A stretch of 64,000 nt of DNA, taken from positions 940,153-1,004,152 of the forward strand of contig NC_020169.2 in NCBI RefSeq assembly GCF_000224145.3, given 5' to 3'. Position numbers and translations under genes: made by a program. Shown here piece after piece: positions 23,442 through 35,612 of this stretch. This DNA is from Ciona intestinalis (lineage: Eukaryota > Chordata > Ascidiacea > Phlebobranchia > Cionidae). The notes under the pieces are model-generated. The model made no database searches and was not told the DNA's origin. It saw nothing but the letters and a program-made list of their open reading frames with translations. How positions within the stretch are numbered: the first letter of the stretch is position 1; the number at the start of each line of letters is the position of its first letter.

Positions 23442-24652
23442 TTATAATTTCATGGTTTTCTGTGTGTGGTAAATTTCCTTTTTGTCTTGGCTTATAAGGA
23501 AGAGCACGGCCGCACATAGTATGAAACAGAAAGCCGCCCACGAGACACCATAACCCCACCCAAACCAAAAGAATGCGGAGAACGGAAGATTATTGATGAA
23601 CATGATTGGAAATAGGATTACTCCAACAAGGACAGCCACAGCTAAGAAGAAAAGAAGTGATTAGTTTAGGTAAAAAAAGACAATTATGGGTGTTGTTAGA
23701 ATAGATACGAAACCATCATTGGTAATTGAGAAGAGGTACTGGTTACCTTAAATATCACAACAACAGACATTTAAGAACGTGTAAAGCATTGCCCGGTATT
23801 TGCTTAATATATACTAAGTATTTGCACGCCGTGCTGTTACGTTTTTATATTGCTATGTTTTATGAGCGATATAACATGTACACTAATACATGCGTTAGAC
23901 GATGACGTAAGCTTGTGAGCAATTTATTTCGAGGAAAAAACGAAAGTTAATGAACTGGTAAATACTTTTTGGGATCAACTAAGATTTTAAGTTATACTTG
24001 TTGAATATATCACTTACCAGCAATTATAAGGATGATTGCAGCAATCTTGTACAAAAATCTCCATTCGCGCTTGCAATACGCCACAATACCAATGATAAAG
24101 GAAATAATAGAAGCAACAAATGGTATCACGATCAATGCTTGTACCACAGACATGTAAACTGCAATAGTGAAGTTTTTGATAAAATTTCTAAAAAGTCTTT
24201 GTAAAGGTGTACTGCCGAATTACTGCCATATTTCTACAACTCTCGTTTTAGTGTTAAGCAACACTGATCATTATGATAACGCTACATTTCTATATTCCTG
24301 CCTTTTGTTGACAGTTATGTGACATTATCAGTGGCAACGTATAAGAAATTGTGTATTGGCAATATTCCATTAGCTCAAGGGTAAACAGGCACTTACCACC
24401 AAGCGCAGTTGCTTCTAGGCATTCCCATTCCGCTTCAACGCCTTCCTCTCTTTCGACCTCTGGCGGTGGGATTTTCTTGCATTTCTTCCACAGGCTCATG
24501 TAAAATTGAAAGTTTTCATTCTCATCGCTGACAACCCAATCCTCAAGTATCATCGCAATTATAAACACAATGATCCCGCAGAGCAAGTTTGCCAGTCCAA
24601 TAAGTTTTAACGGCCGAAGCCACGATATTTCTATAATAACCTCTTTCCCCAT
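23442..24652 (-). CDS. TMEM47: Four-span claudin/PMP22-superfamily protein, TMEM47-like
   Basis: Three exons: 24397-24652 (ATG at 24652), 24018-24158, 23442-23641 (TAA). The product is 198 residues against ~181 for human TMEM47. The start WLRPLKLIGLANLLCG gives span 1, followed by an extracellular loop with the superfamily's W...SLW..C...W.C pattern (YMSLWKKCKK ... EWECLEA). Spans 2 and 3 fall in exons 2 and 3. The short second loop has FGWGYGVSWAAFCF, very like the FNWGYGLAW of TMEM47, before span 4. TMEM47 acts at adherens and tight junctions; that role here is inferred. The first loop is longer and more acidic (PPPEVEREEGVEAE) than in vertebrates. Other claudin-superfamily members are possible alternatives. 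The region just past the stop is a MITE; a possible ATTAAA signal lies near 23126. Confidence 0.75.
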
Positions 24653-25349
24653 TGCGGTCACCTTAACAAGCAGCTATAAACCTTAGACTAACATATCTGT
24701 GTAACAAAAAACTAATTTTATACTCTACGCATGAGTGGTCGCTAATATATGCTTACTTTATAAAGCAGTAGTATGGGTATTTATCTTTACGTTCAACCGC
24801 TGCCCAAACTACTGCAGGACCACTACAGTTATAGTAAGCATTAAAACGCTACTACTAATTTTGTAGCTGTCCGCTTCTTGCCTGTGGTGTTGTAAACGAA
24901 TGACAGTTTCGTCTTGCTGAAGTAAGTTTGATATTTATAAAAGTGACAGCAGCAGTTGTCGATTAAGTTGATGACGTCACTGGTAATCTGATTACATCTG
25001 GCTAACTGTGACAACGTTCGTAAACTTACTATTCGTAACAAGATTGAAGAATTGACATAGATAGTCTCAACTGTGAGTGTACTAATTTTAAAACAGCCAT
25101 GTCATTTTCTTCTATTTAAAACTAAACTGGTAATACATGCTTATGTCAAAGTATACGCATAAGCACAAATTGAAATGTTATGTCCAAATCTCTCGAGACA
25201 GCATATAGCTATGCTACTACGTCCACTTTATCCAGCTTATTGCTTTGCTTGACGCGCCTTAGGCTTGTCTTACATTTCAGGCGCAGCATTCTTCTACGTT
25301 ACTGAACTGTAACCACCGTTGCGGTCTCGGCAGCCTATAACAAACCATT
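24653..25349. other. Intergenic, 5' of the TMEM47-like gene
   Basis: No coding region or recognisable element seen. It presumably contains the TMEM47-like promoter and 5' UTR. Confidence 0.4.
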
Positions 25350-25618
25350 CTCTGACTAAACGGTGGACTATTTTGATTTATACTATTATTTTCTCCATTA
25401 CTTATCGCCAAAAAAACATTACACTCAAAATACTGTGTTTCATCGTTGTATCGTCAAAACTTATTTTATACCATCCTACTTTAACAATAAACTATGCTAG
25501 ATGTCGTTAATACTTCGTTATATACAGCGCATTGTATCCAGGTCTACTATAACCGAAACACTTTGTATGAATGCAAAGTGTTATTTGGTCACTAAATATG
25601 ATTGATATGGGGTGCATG

Positions 25619-25677
25619 TTATGCAATTTTCTTGAGTGTGCCTCCATCCAAAACAAATTGACCATAAACAGGTGTTA
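25619..25677 (-). other. Candidate short terminal exon in the duplicated segment
   Basis: On the minus strand a pyrimidine-rich tract ending CAG is followed by 19 codons (VTPVYGQFVLDGGTLKKIA with a split first codon) and TAA. The ~240 bp around it are identical in both copies of the duplicated segment (second copy 28158-28216), while neighbouring DNA differs every few tens of bases. I do not recognise the peptide and cannot place its upstream exons. Confidence 0.2.
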
Positions 25678-25885
25678 CTGCGACAGCGGAACAAATGTAT
25701 GGTTATGATAAAGTATGTATACCTGTACCTGTAAGTCGCTTTAGGATTTATCCATATTAACTTAAACGATTCGTTAATATTTGTCAAAATTATGAAAATA
25801 CTTTATATAGTCCAGGTATTTTGGTCTTCTTGTGCCAAGATTAACGTTAAAAATGGATTTTAGTTTTTTTTTAAAGACATAATAC

Positions 25886-26055
25886 TGTGGGGTAAGATGG
25901 GACATCCAATATCCTAATCGTATTTAAACAATTAACAACAATCCATTGGAATCCCGAGAATACGGCTTTATAATTCTTTTAAATGTTCTTTGTTCACTGC
26001 CAAAAAGGACGAGAAGCCAGAATAAATAGGTGTCCCATTTTTCTCCGCCCTACTT
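25886..26055. mobile_element. MITE-like element, same family (in duplicated segment, left copy)
   Basis: Forward copy, slightly shortened. The matching copy at 28424-28598 is in the same place of the second duplicated segment, so insertion preceded the duplication or haplotype split. Confidence 0.75.
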
Positions 26056-26830
26056 TACTATAAATCATCGTCTCAAGATATTTTGTTTGCGAAGGAATTA
26101 TAATCGCCAACTAAAACTTAACAAGCAATCGTATGGTCAACTTATTTCAACACAAAATGCACGATTCACGCCCGATGCTTTAATGTTTAATATGAATGCT
26201 GGTACAAACACTATTAAAAACACAACGTGCACCAAACACAAAAAAATTTCATCTAAGGAAATGGTACTATATTACTAATTCTGTACAGTTGATTTTATGA
26301 AGCAACAAAAAAAATCCAAATATTTATATCGGTATATAAAGACGCGATCTACTAATTTGTATTTCGAAAACGTACGATTTTTTAACATTGTTTTATTTAC
26401 AGTTTAAAGAAGGAAATTTTGAAAAAGGTTATTAAACCAGCAAGGAATGGCGGTGACGTGTTATAAGTTGTGTATATTTGAGAGGGAACTCTATTTTCCA
26501 TGTACATTAGGATAAGAGAGAAAGATAGCTCACTATAATGTGTATGGACAAACTATAAGAACAAAGCAATTTGGAAATAAGTTACATAGCTTTGATACTA
26601 AAACTATACTGTAATGGAATTGTTTTGAAATATATTTGTACCTCAATAATAGTTATTAAGCCACGCGATCGAGAGCTGATGTTTTTTAAAGGAAAAGCGA
26701 TTTGGGTTTTCATAACGCAATTTAATAAGATGATAATAGATTGTGTTTTGGAGTGGTTAAAGTTGCATAGCGGAAGCGACCCCCAAACCATGGCGACTGT
26801 ATTCTACGTCATAAAGGGATCATTAATACG

Positions 26831-27563
26831 TCACAGTGACTCGTGTCGTTTGAGAGGATAGTGCTGGCTATGTGCGCCGACGTGTTCACGCATTTGTTTC
26901 TGCTGTTTCTTCAAATTGACAGGTAGTTCATCATATACGTCAGTAAACACGAGAGAAGGCGATGGTTTTAATCGCTTCTCTGCTGCAGTGAACGCCTCAA
27001 TTACCTAAAACGTAATGCAAAGGTTTTAATAAAATGCTTATTTCTGGATAGTTATGTTATGAGCAAACTGTACCCCATATCCCAATTTTCACACCTAGTT
27101 ATTATTGCATAGTTTTTACCCGTTTGGAACAATCCTTTGACAGCTTTTCGTCTTCTTCTGCTGACCAGCAGTTACGTTCGTTGGTTATATAACGTTCAAA
27201 GCGGGTGACTGGGTTATTGGTTTTAGTCCAGTATTCAAGCTCCCCTGCTGTTCTGTATGTTGAACTGTCATCGCTTGTGCTATGATCACCAACTCTGAAA
27301 ACGTATGAACCAAAACGTATTAAATACGACGTACAACTTAATTAATATTCAATACAAACCTATAAGTCATCGCCTCAATCAATACAGGCCTGCTCTCTTC
27401 TAGGGCTATCTGACGAGCCTTTCGTGTTGCGTTGTACACCGCCAAAGTGTCATTACCATCCACGCGTATTGTAAGCATTCCGTACCCCGACCCACGCGAC
27501 GCAATACCATCACCCCTGTACTGCTCATGAGCCGGTGTGGAAATAGCATAACCATTGTTTCGA
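26831..27563 (-). pseudogene. BCKDHA: Extra copy of BCKDHA exons 6-8 (probable second haplotype)
   Basis: Exon 6' 27360-27563, exon 7' 27120-27294, exon 8' 26831-27004 with stop. All three keep open frames and splice sites; no disabling change is seen. Differences from the attached copy include Lys-Arg for Lys-Gln at the end of exon 7 and Ser for Pro two residues before the C-terminus. Exons 1-5 are absent. It is a partial gene copy, not a decayed one; 'pseudogene' is used only because no other type fits. Confidence 0.8.
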
Positions 27564-27765
27564 CTGTAAACAGTAAGATTAAGTTATTCAAGACAATACA
27601 ACCATGTCTTTGCTATTGTATTTGAAATGAAATTCGGTGTTTACAAAAACAATGGAAATCTACCTAAGTATTTACTTTGACTTATAATGTTTGATAACTT
27701 AAATGACAAGTAATGAATTATGTATATGCAAGTTTGCCAAGTTATTAAGCTAACTCATAAATACG

Positions 27766-27890
27766 NNNNNNNNNNNNNNNNNNNNNNNNNNNNNNNNNNN
27801 NNNNNNNNNNNNNNNNNNNNNNNNNNNNNNNNNNNNNNNNNNNNNNNNNNNNNNNNNNNNNNNNNNNNNNNNNNNNNNNNNNNNNNNNNN
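27766..27890. other. Assembly gap (125 N) at the junction of the duplicated segments
   Basis: The Ns sit exactly between the end of the left copy and the start of the right copy. This is the pattern expected when two haplotype contigs are scaffolded end to end. Confidence 0.95.
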
Positions 27891-30250
27891 CTCTGACTAA
27901 ACGGTGGACTATTTGATTTATACTATGATTTGCTCCATTACTTATCGCCTAAAAAACATTACACTCAAATACTGTGTTTCATCGTTGTATCGTCAAAACT
28001 TATTTTATACCATCCTACTTTAACAATAAACTATGATAGATGTCGTTAATACTTCGTTATATACAACGCATTGTATCCAGGTCTACTATAACCGAAACAC
28101 TTTGTATGAATGCAAAGTGTTATTTGGTCACTAAATATGATTGATATGGGGTGCATGTTATGCAATTTTCTTGAGTGTGCCTCCATCCAAAACAAATTGA
28201 CCATAAACAGGTGTTACTGCGACAGCGGAACAAATGTATGGTTATGATAAAGTATGTATACCTGTACCTGTAAGTCGCTTTAGGATTTATCCATATTAAC
28301 TTAAACGATTCGTTAATATTTGTCAAAATTATAAAAATACTTTATATAGTCCAGGTGTTTTGGTCTTCTTGTGCCAAGATTAACGTTAAAAATGGATTTT
28401 AGTTCTTTTAAAAGATATAGCAGTGTGGGGTAAGATGGGACATCCAATATCCTAATCGCATTTAAACAATTAACAACAATCCATTGGAATCCCGAGAATA
28501 CGGCTTTATAATTCTTTAAATGTTCTTTGTTCGCTACCAAAAAGGACGAGAAGCCAGAATAAATAGGTGTCCCATTTTTCTCCACCCTACTTTACTATAA
28601 ATCATCGTCTCAAGATATTTTGTTTGCGAAGGAATTACACGATTCACGCCCGATGCTTTAATGTTAATTATAAATGCTGGTACAAACACTATTAAAAACA
28701 CAACGTGCACCAAACACATAAAATATTTCATCTGAGGAAATGGTACTATATTACTAATTCTGCGCAGTTGATTTTATGATGCAACAAAAAAAATCCAAAT
28801 ATTTATATCGGTACATAAGGACGCGATCTACTGATTTGTACGTACGACTTTTTAACATTGCTTTTTACAGTTTAAAGAAGGAAATTTTGAAAAAGGTTAA
28901 TAAACCAGCAAGGAATGGCGGTGACGTGTTATAAGTTGTGTATATTTGAGAGGGAACTCTATTTTCCATGTACATTAGGATAAGAGAGAAAGATAGCTCA
29001 CTATAATGTGTATGGACAAACTATAAGAACAAAGCAATTTGGAAATAAGTTACATGGCTTTGATACCAAAACTATACTGTAATGGTATTGTTTTGAAATA
29101 TATTTGTACCTCAATAATAGTTATTAAGCCACGCGATCGAGAGCTGATGTTTTTTAAAGGAAAGCGATTTGGGTTTTTATAACGTAATTTAATAAGATGA
29201 TAATATCTTGTGTTTTGGAGTGGTTAAAGTTGCATAGCGGATAAATATGTGACAGTTGAAAGCGACCCCCAAACCATGGCGACTGTATTCTACGTCATAA
29301 AGGGATGATTAATACGTCACAGTGGCTCGTGTCGTTTGAGAGGATAGTGCTGGCTATGTGCGCCGACGTGTTCACGCATTTGTTTCTGCTGTTTCTTCAA
29401 ATTGACAGGTAGTTCATCATATACGTCAGTAAACACGAGAGAGGGCGATGGTTTTAATCGCTTTTCTGCTGCAGTGAACGCCTCAATTACCTGAAACGCA
29501 ATGCAAATGTTTTAATAAAATGCTTATTTCTGGATAGTTATGTATGAGGAAACTGTACCCCATATCCCAATTTTCACACCTAGTTATTATTGCATAGTTT
29601 TTACCTGTTTGGAACAATCCTTTGACAGCTTTTCGTCTTCTTCTGCTGACCAGCAGTTACGTTCGTTGGTTATATAACGTTCAAAGCGGGTGACTGGGTT
29701 ATTGGTTTTAGTCCAGTATTCAAGCTCCCCTGCTGTTCTGTATGTTGAACTGTCATCGCTCGTGCTATGATCACCAACTCTGAAAACGTATGAACCAAAA
29801 CATAGTAAATACGACGTACAACTTAATTAATATTCAATACAAACCTATAAGTCATCGCCTCAATCAATACAGGCCTGCTCTCTTCTAGGGCTATCTGACG
29901 AGCCTTTCGTGTTGCGTTGTACACCGCCAAAGTGTCATTACCATCCACGCGTATTGTAAGCATTCCGTACCCCGACCCACGCGACGCAATACCATCACCC
30001 CTGTACTGCTCATGAGCCGGTGTGGAAATAGCATAACCATTGTTTCGACTGTAAACAGTAAGATTAAGTTATTCAAGACAATACAACCATGTCTTTGCTA
30101 TTGTATTTGAAATGAAATTCGGTGTTTACAAAAACAATGGAAATCTACCTAAGTATTTACTTTGACTTATAATGTTTGATAACTTAAATGACAAGTAATG
30201 AATTATGTATATGCAAGTTTGCCAAGTTATTAGCCTAACTCATAACTACG
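27891..30250. repeat. Duplicated segment, right copy
   Basis: Same-orientation counterpart of 25350-27765. It is continuous with BCKDHA exons 1-5 further right, so this is the copy attached to the intact gene. Confidence 0.9.
28424..28598. mobile_element. MITE-like element, same family (in duplicated segment, right copy)
   Basis: Orthologous position to the copy at 25886-26055, with small differences. Confidence 0.75.
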
Positions 30251-32941
30251 CATCTTTGCAAATAAAATATACAAATAAGTTTATTATTTAATTAAATTAG
30301 GTGACAGAATTACCAGAAGAAAATGCATGGTGCGTCTAACGTTGCGGCAAAGTTGAATGCAGCATGTGCATCTCCTTCTGATGCAGCACCTTCACCAAAA
30401 TAACAAATCACACACGTTCCTGGGTTGGTGCGTTTCAGAGCATACGCAGCACCAGCTGCCTGCAAATGTAAATACACCATTTAATTAGGTGTTGGTTTGT
30501 GTTTATGAAAAATGCCCTAATTAATAACAGATTTATGGTAAGTACACAATATGTTCATAGCAGTTCCAATAACAAAGGTATAATAATAGTTAATACCACT
30601 GTAGGTAGTAGTGTATTACTGTACACTACTAAGTAAACTGTTCATTTTGAAACACAACTAGGTATTCTGCTGCTACTGTTGTCAGACACAATATAAAACT
30701 GATCTTATTAAAACATAAATTAATCTTAAAGGCTTAAAATAGTCTGACACCACAGCACAAAATCCTTTTAATCAAAATGAATACGGTTACAGTACAATAG
30801 TGGTGTTTCAGCATTGAAACTGTTATCACCCAAAAACATACATATAGGCAAATTCACTTTAGCTTACCTGTGGCATTTGTGTTGCTAAAGGAGAGCTGAT
30901 AGTAACAAAGTTTAGATCTTTGGATCCATAATGAACAGGCATTTGCTTTCCAGATGCTGGATCATTAATATTGGCATAACATTGGTCCATGAATTGGTCA
31001 AGTCGAAAACCTCTCCACATTAAAACACCTGGATCCACGTATTATACAATAATGTTTGCGCAATCTAATATTTTCATTATATATTGTGATGACATTAACA
31101 TGTTAACATTTTTACCAACTCAAGTACCATAAGTACATGTTTTCTACTTATAAGTCCATGATGTTAGAATTATATTTATTGGCATAGTTGGATTTATGAC
31201 ACTAAACTCTTCATTTTAGATGAATTACTAGATCCAAAACACTAAAAAATACTATAAATCTAACTGACAGATTTCACGTAAATTAAAAGAGTGGTAAACC
31301 CTTACACTGCTTGGTAGGATAGGTTTGTAGATTAGATCGAGTTACACATAGGTTTATGCAATACATATGCCTAATTAAATAATGAAAACATTAGCCTACT
31401 TTAGATCATGCTACTCAATGTACCTGCTTCTCTGTATTGAGCAAATACAAGATCCTTCATCTCTAAGGCAGCTGCACTACCAATATGAGCTGCTTCCTCC
31501 CCATAGTTGGTCATGTAGAATGAAATACGGCCTTGTCTTTGAGCACTGTACATTATCCCATCCATGATGTTTAACATTTTCATGTCTTTGTACATCTTTA
31601 GCACAATTTCATCACTCAGCTGTAAATATAAGATGGAGATGGCATTGTAAAGTACTTGGATGTTTAATAGTCATATTGTTAGTCAAGGGACTTAAACAGT
31701 TAAAAATAATTTCCATTCAAAATTACCTTTGAAACAATTCATTATGACACGTAGTAAATGGCCAATAGAGCTATAGAGTACCAAGTACTATTGCATACAA
31801 GATACAAGTTGGTAAAGTTACATTGACCAGTGACATAACATATAAGTAATAATAATTGAATGTTACTTATTTCAGTGGCAAGGCACGTCAGAATCAGAGT
31901 ACCCACTTTCGAGTTATATAAGTCTGTGAGTGATTGTTTTTTTAGTTTACTAATTTGTTTCTGCATGGCTGTGACTGCTGAGCTGAAGCTTTAACAAGAA
32001 CATAATGGTGGTAGCTTCATACTCAGAATCTTCTGGTTATGGGACGAACACATTACCCACTATACTATGCTACTAGGTACTAGCAATATCATTCACTCCA
32101 CATAACTAAACCAAGGGTTATTTTGTAAAACAACCATCCAACATCTTACTTTGGGATCTTGAGTTTCATCAATAATTTTACCATCACTATCCAAAACTTG
32201 GTAAACAGGGATTGTGTTTTCCATTTTGGGTTCCAGAAACTCAAGTTTTGTCACATAATTATGTGGCATGCCAATGAAGCTGTTTCCATCACTCTTTGAT
32301 ACATCTTGAACTCCAGTGGACTAAGTAAAATGTATCAATTGTTATATCTACATATTAAAATTAATTCAGAATCTGTCAGTGTCATACTGTCATATATTAC
32401 CATATGGTTTGGTACTGTAAAATCTTTAATTTAAATAATCGTTTTTTACCTTATTTAAATACAACTCAAGAATCATTACACCTATTCAACAAATACTTAA
32501 ACAAACTTGGTCAGCGCAAAGGTACCAATGGGGCAGTAGAAGAACTAAAACATTAAAAACTTTAAACTACCCAACCAATCAACAGGACACGATAAATATA
32601 TACGAAATGCAAGTAATTTGTAATCAGTTGCAGTGCCAAAAACACATATAACCAATATTAAGCACTTAAAAAATAGTAGTACAATAGTAAAAGTTAGTAG
32701 TACAATAGTAAAAGTGCAAAACCCGGGGCCACAACACAGTATATAATGCCAAAAACTGAACATTTTCATTTACACAGCGTATGAGTATACTTCATGTGGT
32801 ACAGTAACTACAAGTATATAGAATAAAACATATATTTACCTTTGCAACGTGTGTGCAGGTCTGTAATCCAGAATTACCTCTAAGCAAGGATCTTGTGTGT
32901 AAATATGGTTTTCCAAACTTGATAAAATGTCGCATAGACAT
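29317..32941 (-). CDS. BCKDHA: Branched-chain 2-oxo acid dehydrogenase E1 subunit alpha, mitochondrial
   Basis: The E1 alpha2-beta2 heterotetramer decarboxylates the oxo acids of Leu, Ile and Val with thiamine diphosphate in the mitochondrial matrix. Eight exons: 32840-32941, 32150-32320, 31424-31619, 30868-31028, 30314-30459, 29845-30048, 29605-29779, 29317-29490, totalling 442 residues (human 445). Exon 1 is a basic, Ser/Leu-rich presequence ([20 protein letters not shown]). Diagnostic blocks are [20 protein letters not shown], the cofactor motif [31 protein letters not shown] split between exons 5 and 6, and the kinase-regulated loop [11 protein letters not shown]. In that loop the residue before the catalytic-type His is Asp where most animals have His. 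Exons 6-8 lie in the segment present twice. The THAP gene ends ~680 bp upstream on the same strand. Confidence 0.95.
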
Positions 32942-33620
32942 GTTCTTGGATAACTAAATTTTCTGTTAAATGTGTAAGATAACTGTTACATGTGCTCAGT
33001 TTAAGTTACTGGTACTCGTTAAAGCTGTTCTTATTTATCGCATTTTTGTTGTCACTTGTCTGTACCTCCCTTACTTCTTATTAAAGCCATAGAAAATATG
33101 TTTTAAAGACTCTGTTTTAAAGTACTCCTATACATACTCTTTTTGTATGGTAACTTTTATACGCGTAAGTACACACGTTGCAGTTTGCATAAACTTTTAA
33201 CCATGCAAAGTGGTTATTAGTTTATAAAATTTTACACAGAATAATATTAATTTTCGTCTGCTTGCACGAGTACTCTTTTTCTTGTGCAACTCTCTTATTA
33301 AAGTATGATAAGAGAACGCAAAAAAAAACAACCTTAGGGGTAAAACAACACACCTAAAAAAGTTATTTCTAGACATCTAGTGGTTTGTATAACCTATGTA
33401 CCTGTCCTACAGTATATCCACTGGTAAGCCTGTATAACTAAAATAGAATGCGGAACAATTTTCATGGATGTACTTACTACATAGCTACCCTAGTGTATAT
33501 TAATATCAACTGCTTAAATAAATACATTTATAATACACTTTTATTTTCCAATACTACCAATAACAAATTTTCACAATACTCTGATAATAAGTGAACAGTA
33601 AATTAATACAAACTATGTTT
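32942..33620. other. BCKDHA promoter region / intergenic
   Basis: Between BCKDHA and the upstream THAP gene on the same strand. A short perfect hairpin TCTCTTAT...ATAAGAGA lies at 33291-33315. Nothing else stands out. Confidence 0.4.
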
Positions 33621-35543
33621 TTATTTATTTAAATACTGTACCAATTTACCCAATTTAAAACATTCTTGTAATATTCCTCGAGGTACTGGTTTATCTTTTT
33701 TGCGTAATTGATTTATAGTTGATTTTAATTGATTTACAGTTGATTTTAACTTCGAACGCTGTCGTATTAAACGCTTATTATGCTGCCTTAGCATCCTAAG
33801 TTTGTGTTGCGATTTCTCCAACCTAGCTAGATTTTTGTGAAATTTTTTGACATATACAGAAATAGATGGTACACAATATGTGTGGTCGGGTAAGTGGCAT
33901 GATATTTTTGCAGGAAGAGTTTGGTGATCTTTTTCAATAGAAAATACTTTATCTAAGCGAAGCACCGGATCTACTTCAAATTTTGGGACTTTATCTGAAT
34001 TTATTATTTCCTCTTTTATTCTTCTCAGTGGCAGTTTTCGTTCAACTTTAGGTTTCTGAAAAATATTTTGGTTTGATTGTTAAAACCAATGTTATACAAA
34101 AGTCTTAAAACTATCATAGTATTGCACTAATACTAAACCAACCTCTCTTAGGTGCTTGGGAAACTTTTTAAACCTCCTAGGTATGGCATCAGCCCTCAGC
34201 ATAACATTTTTACTGGAGCGAATTATGTCTCTTTCATAAAAATGATCAGAGCATATCAAAGAGCAATTCGTTAACTTCAACTTTGGTAATCTTAGTTTAA
34301 CTTCCCATTGTTTTCGTTTCTGCACATCTTTTGGAAAGCTGAAACAAAATGTATGTAAGTATATCACAAGTCTGGAGAAAGAACATTTTAACTAGGTCTC
34401 ACAATAGGTATTTAATACAACCGGCTTTCAAGCAATTTTTTGGAACCAACTAACTCAGTTATTTTATGTTTTTAAATCAAAATTTAGATTTAAATTTCAA
34501 AGCTGAAAGAGCAATTGAAACTTTGCCCATTATATCTTCTGTGTCTACACACAACTATGTCATGAATTGTTTGTAACATGACATGTTACGCCTGTTCACC
34601 AGCACAACTCTTGTACTCTGATCACAGCTCTCTAAACCAACAGTCACAGGGTTTAAAGTCCTGGTCACCGGTTAAAGAGTTTAATTATACATGCAGAACT
34701 TGCTTTCAACACAACAATTTATATAACAAACTACCATATTTGTATTAAAATGCAAAAACATATTTTAATAATAAGAAAGCTCTAGTGTTAGCACTGCCTT
34801 ATCTCCTTACACCAACCCATTGATAAAGTAGTGACCGCCAGGTTTTAAACACAACTACTTGCACTTATAAATTCTGTGTCCACGTACAATACAGGCAGTT
34901 AAATGTTCTTCTTGCAGGGAATTAGAGCCTGTCAATCACCCCAAATTAAAAAACGGAAACAGTGCAGACAAATATAGGTCGTTGAAAATATTGAATGACG
35001 TTAATGGTAACGTATTTTTCCTATTATTTATGGCACACCCAGTCTGCAGTGAATGGCAGTTCCTGACCAGATTTTGCGTGTGCAGGGGGTTTATTTTTTG
35101 CCTGCGCGTGTGCTATTATTAAAAATCTGTGTGCAACGCGCCAACGCATATATATATACATTTTCAAGCCATGTTAGGAGGTGTTACTTAAATTATTACG
35201 TTTTTTTCTTTGTTTAATTAATGGCGTGCGTGGAGAAATTATGCTGTTCATCACCAAAAGTTTGTAAACAGAATCGCTTGTGCACCTGCCATACTCTGAA
35301 GACTGGTCGTGCACCACTCTTTAAGGATGAATTTATCATATATATATACTATAGGTCATTTAAATTAATTCATACTTTAAATTTTGAATACCTGTGAAAT
35401 GTACGTGGATGTTTCCGTTTCATCTCAGATTCTTCGTCTTCGCTACCAGAGCTGTTGGATCTTGGTCGAGTCTTTGGAAACTTTCGTTTTCTACAGCCAT
35501 AAGCAACACAACCTCTACCTCTCACGGGTCTTTTATCGGACAT
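33621..35543 (-). CDS. THAP-type zinc-finger protein with C-terminal coiled coil
   Basis: Three exons: 35392-35543 (ATG at 35543), 34143-34338, 33621-34055 (TAA), 260 residues. The N-terminus holds a C2CH THAP DNA-binding finger: GCVAYGC gives the first two Cys, then FHSFPKD..KRKQW across the exon junction, CSLICSDHFYERD gives the third Cys and the His, and the closing ADAIPRRF replaces the usual AVPTIF box. Between the second Cys and FH.FP there are ~30 residues, rich in Ser, Glu and Arg/Lys (RSNSSGSEDEESEMKRK), where THAP domains usually have about ten. A basic coiled-coil tail (LKSTVNQLKSTINQLRKK) follows a central linker. THAP proteins are sequence-specific chromatin factors related to P-element transposase fingers. 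No transposase domain is seen. An AATAAA overlaps the stop and another follows at once, so the 3' UTR may be very short. Confidence 0.85.
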
Positions 35544-35612
35544 GGCCACCACTACAGACGTTTGAAATTATTCTAATGACTGATGATTGCAAACAGGTTA
35601 TTAAGAATGTTG

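Larger units (their letters stand above)
25350..27765. repeat. Duplicated segment, left copy (contains BCKDHA exons 6-8)
   Basis: From CTCTGACTAAACGGTGGACT to the N-gap this ~2.4 kb segment is repeated at 27891-30250 in the same orientation. The copies differ by scattered substitutions and indels. One example is ~70 bp present here near 26100-26170 and absent from the right copy; another is ~20 bp present only in the right copy near 29240. The left copy stops at the Ns and the right copy begins directly after them. Confidence 0.9.

Noticed and set aside
25581-25787. 68-codon minus-strand frame present identically in both duplicated copies
   Set aside because: The frame's peptide has no domain character. 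Its identity is better explained by the block conservation reported as a finding, which uses a different frame.
28313-28585. 90-codon minus-strand open frame with possible start
   Set aside because: It overlaps a MITE for most of its length and is not kept open in the other copy of the duplicated segment.
33621-35543. THAP gene as part of a transposon (P-element-like)
   Set aside because: After the finger there is only a short linker and coiled coil, with no transposase catalytic region and no flanking inverted repeats around the gene.
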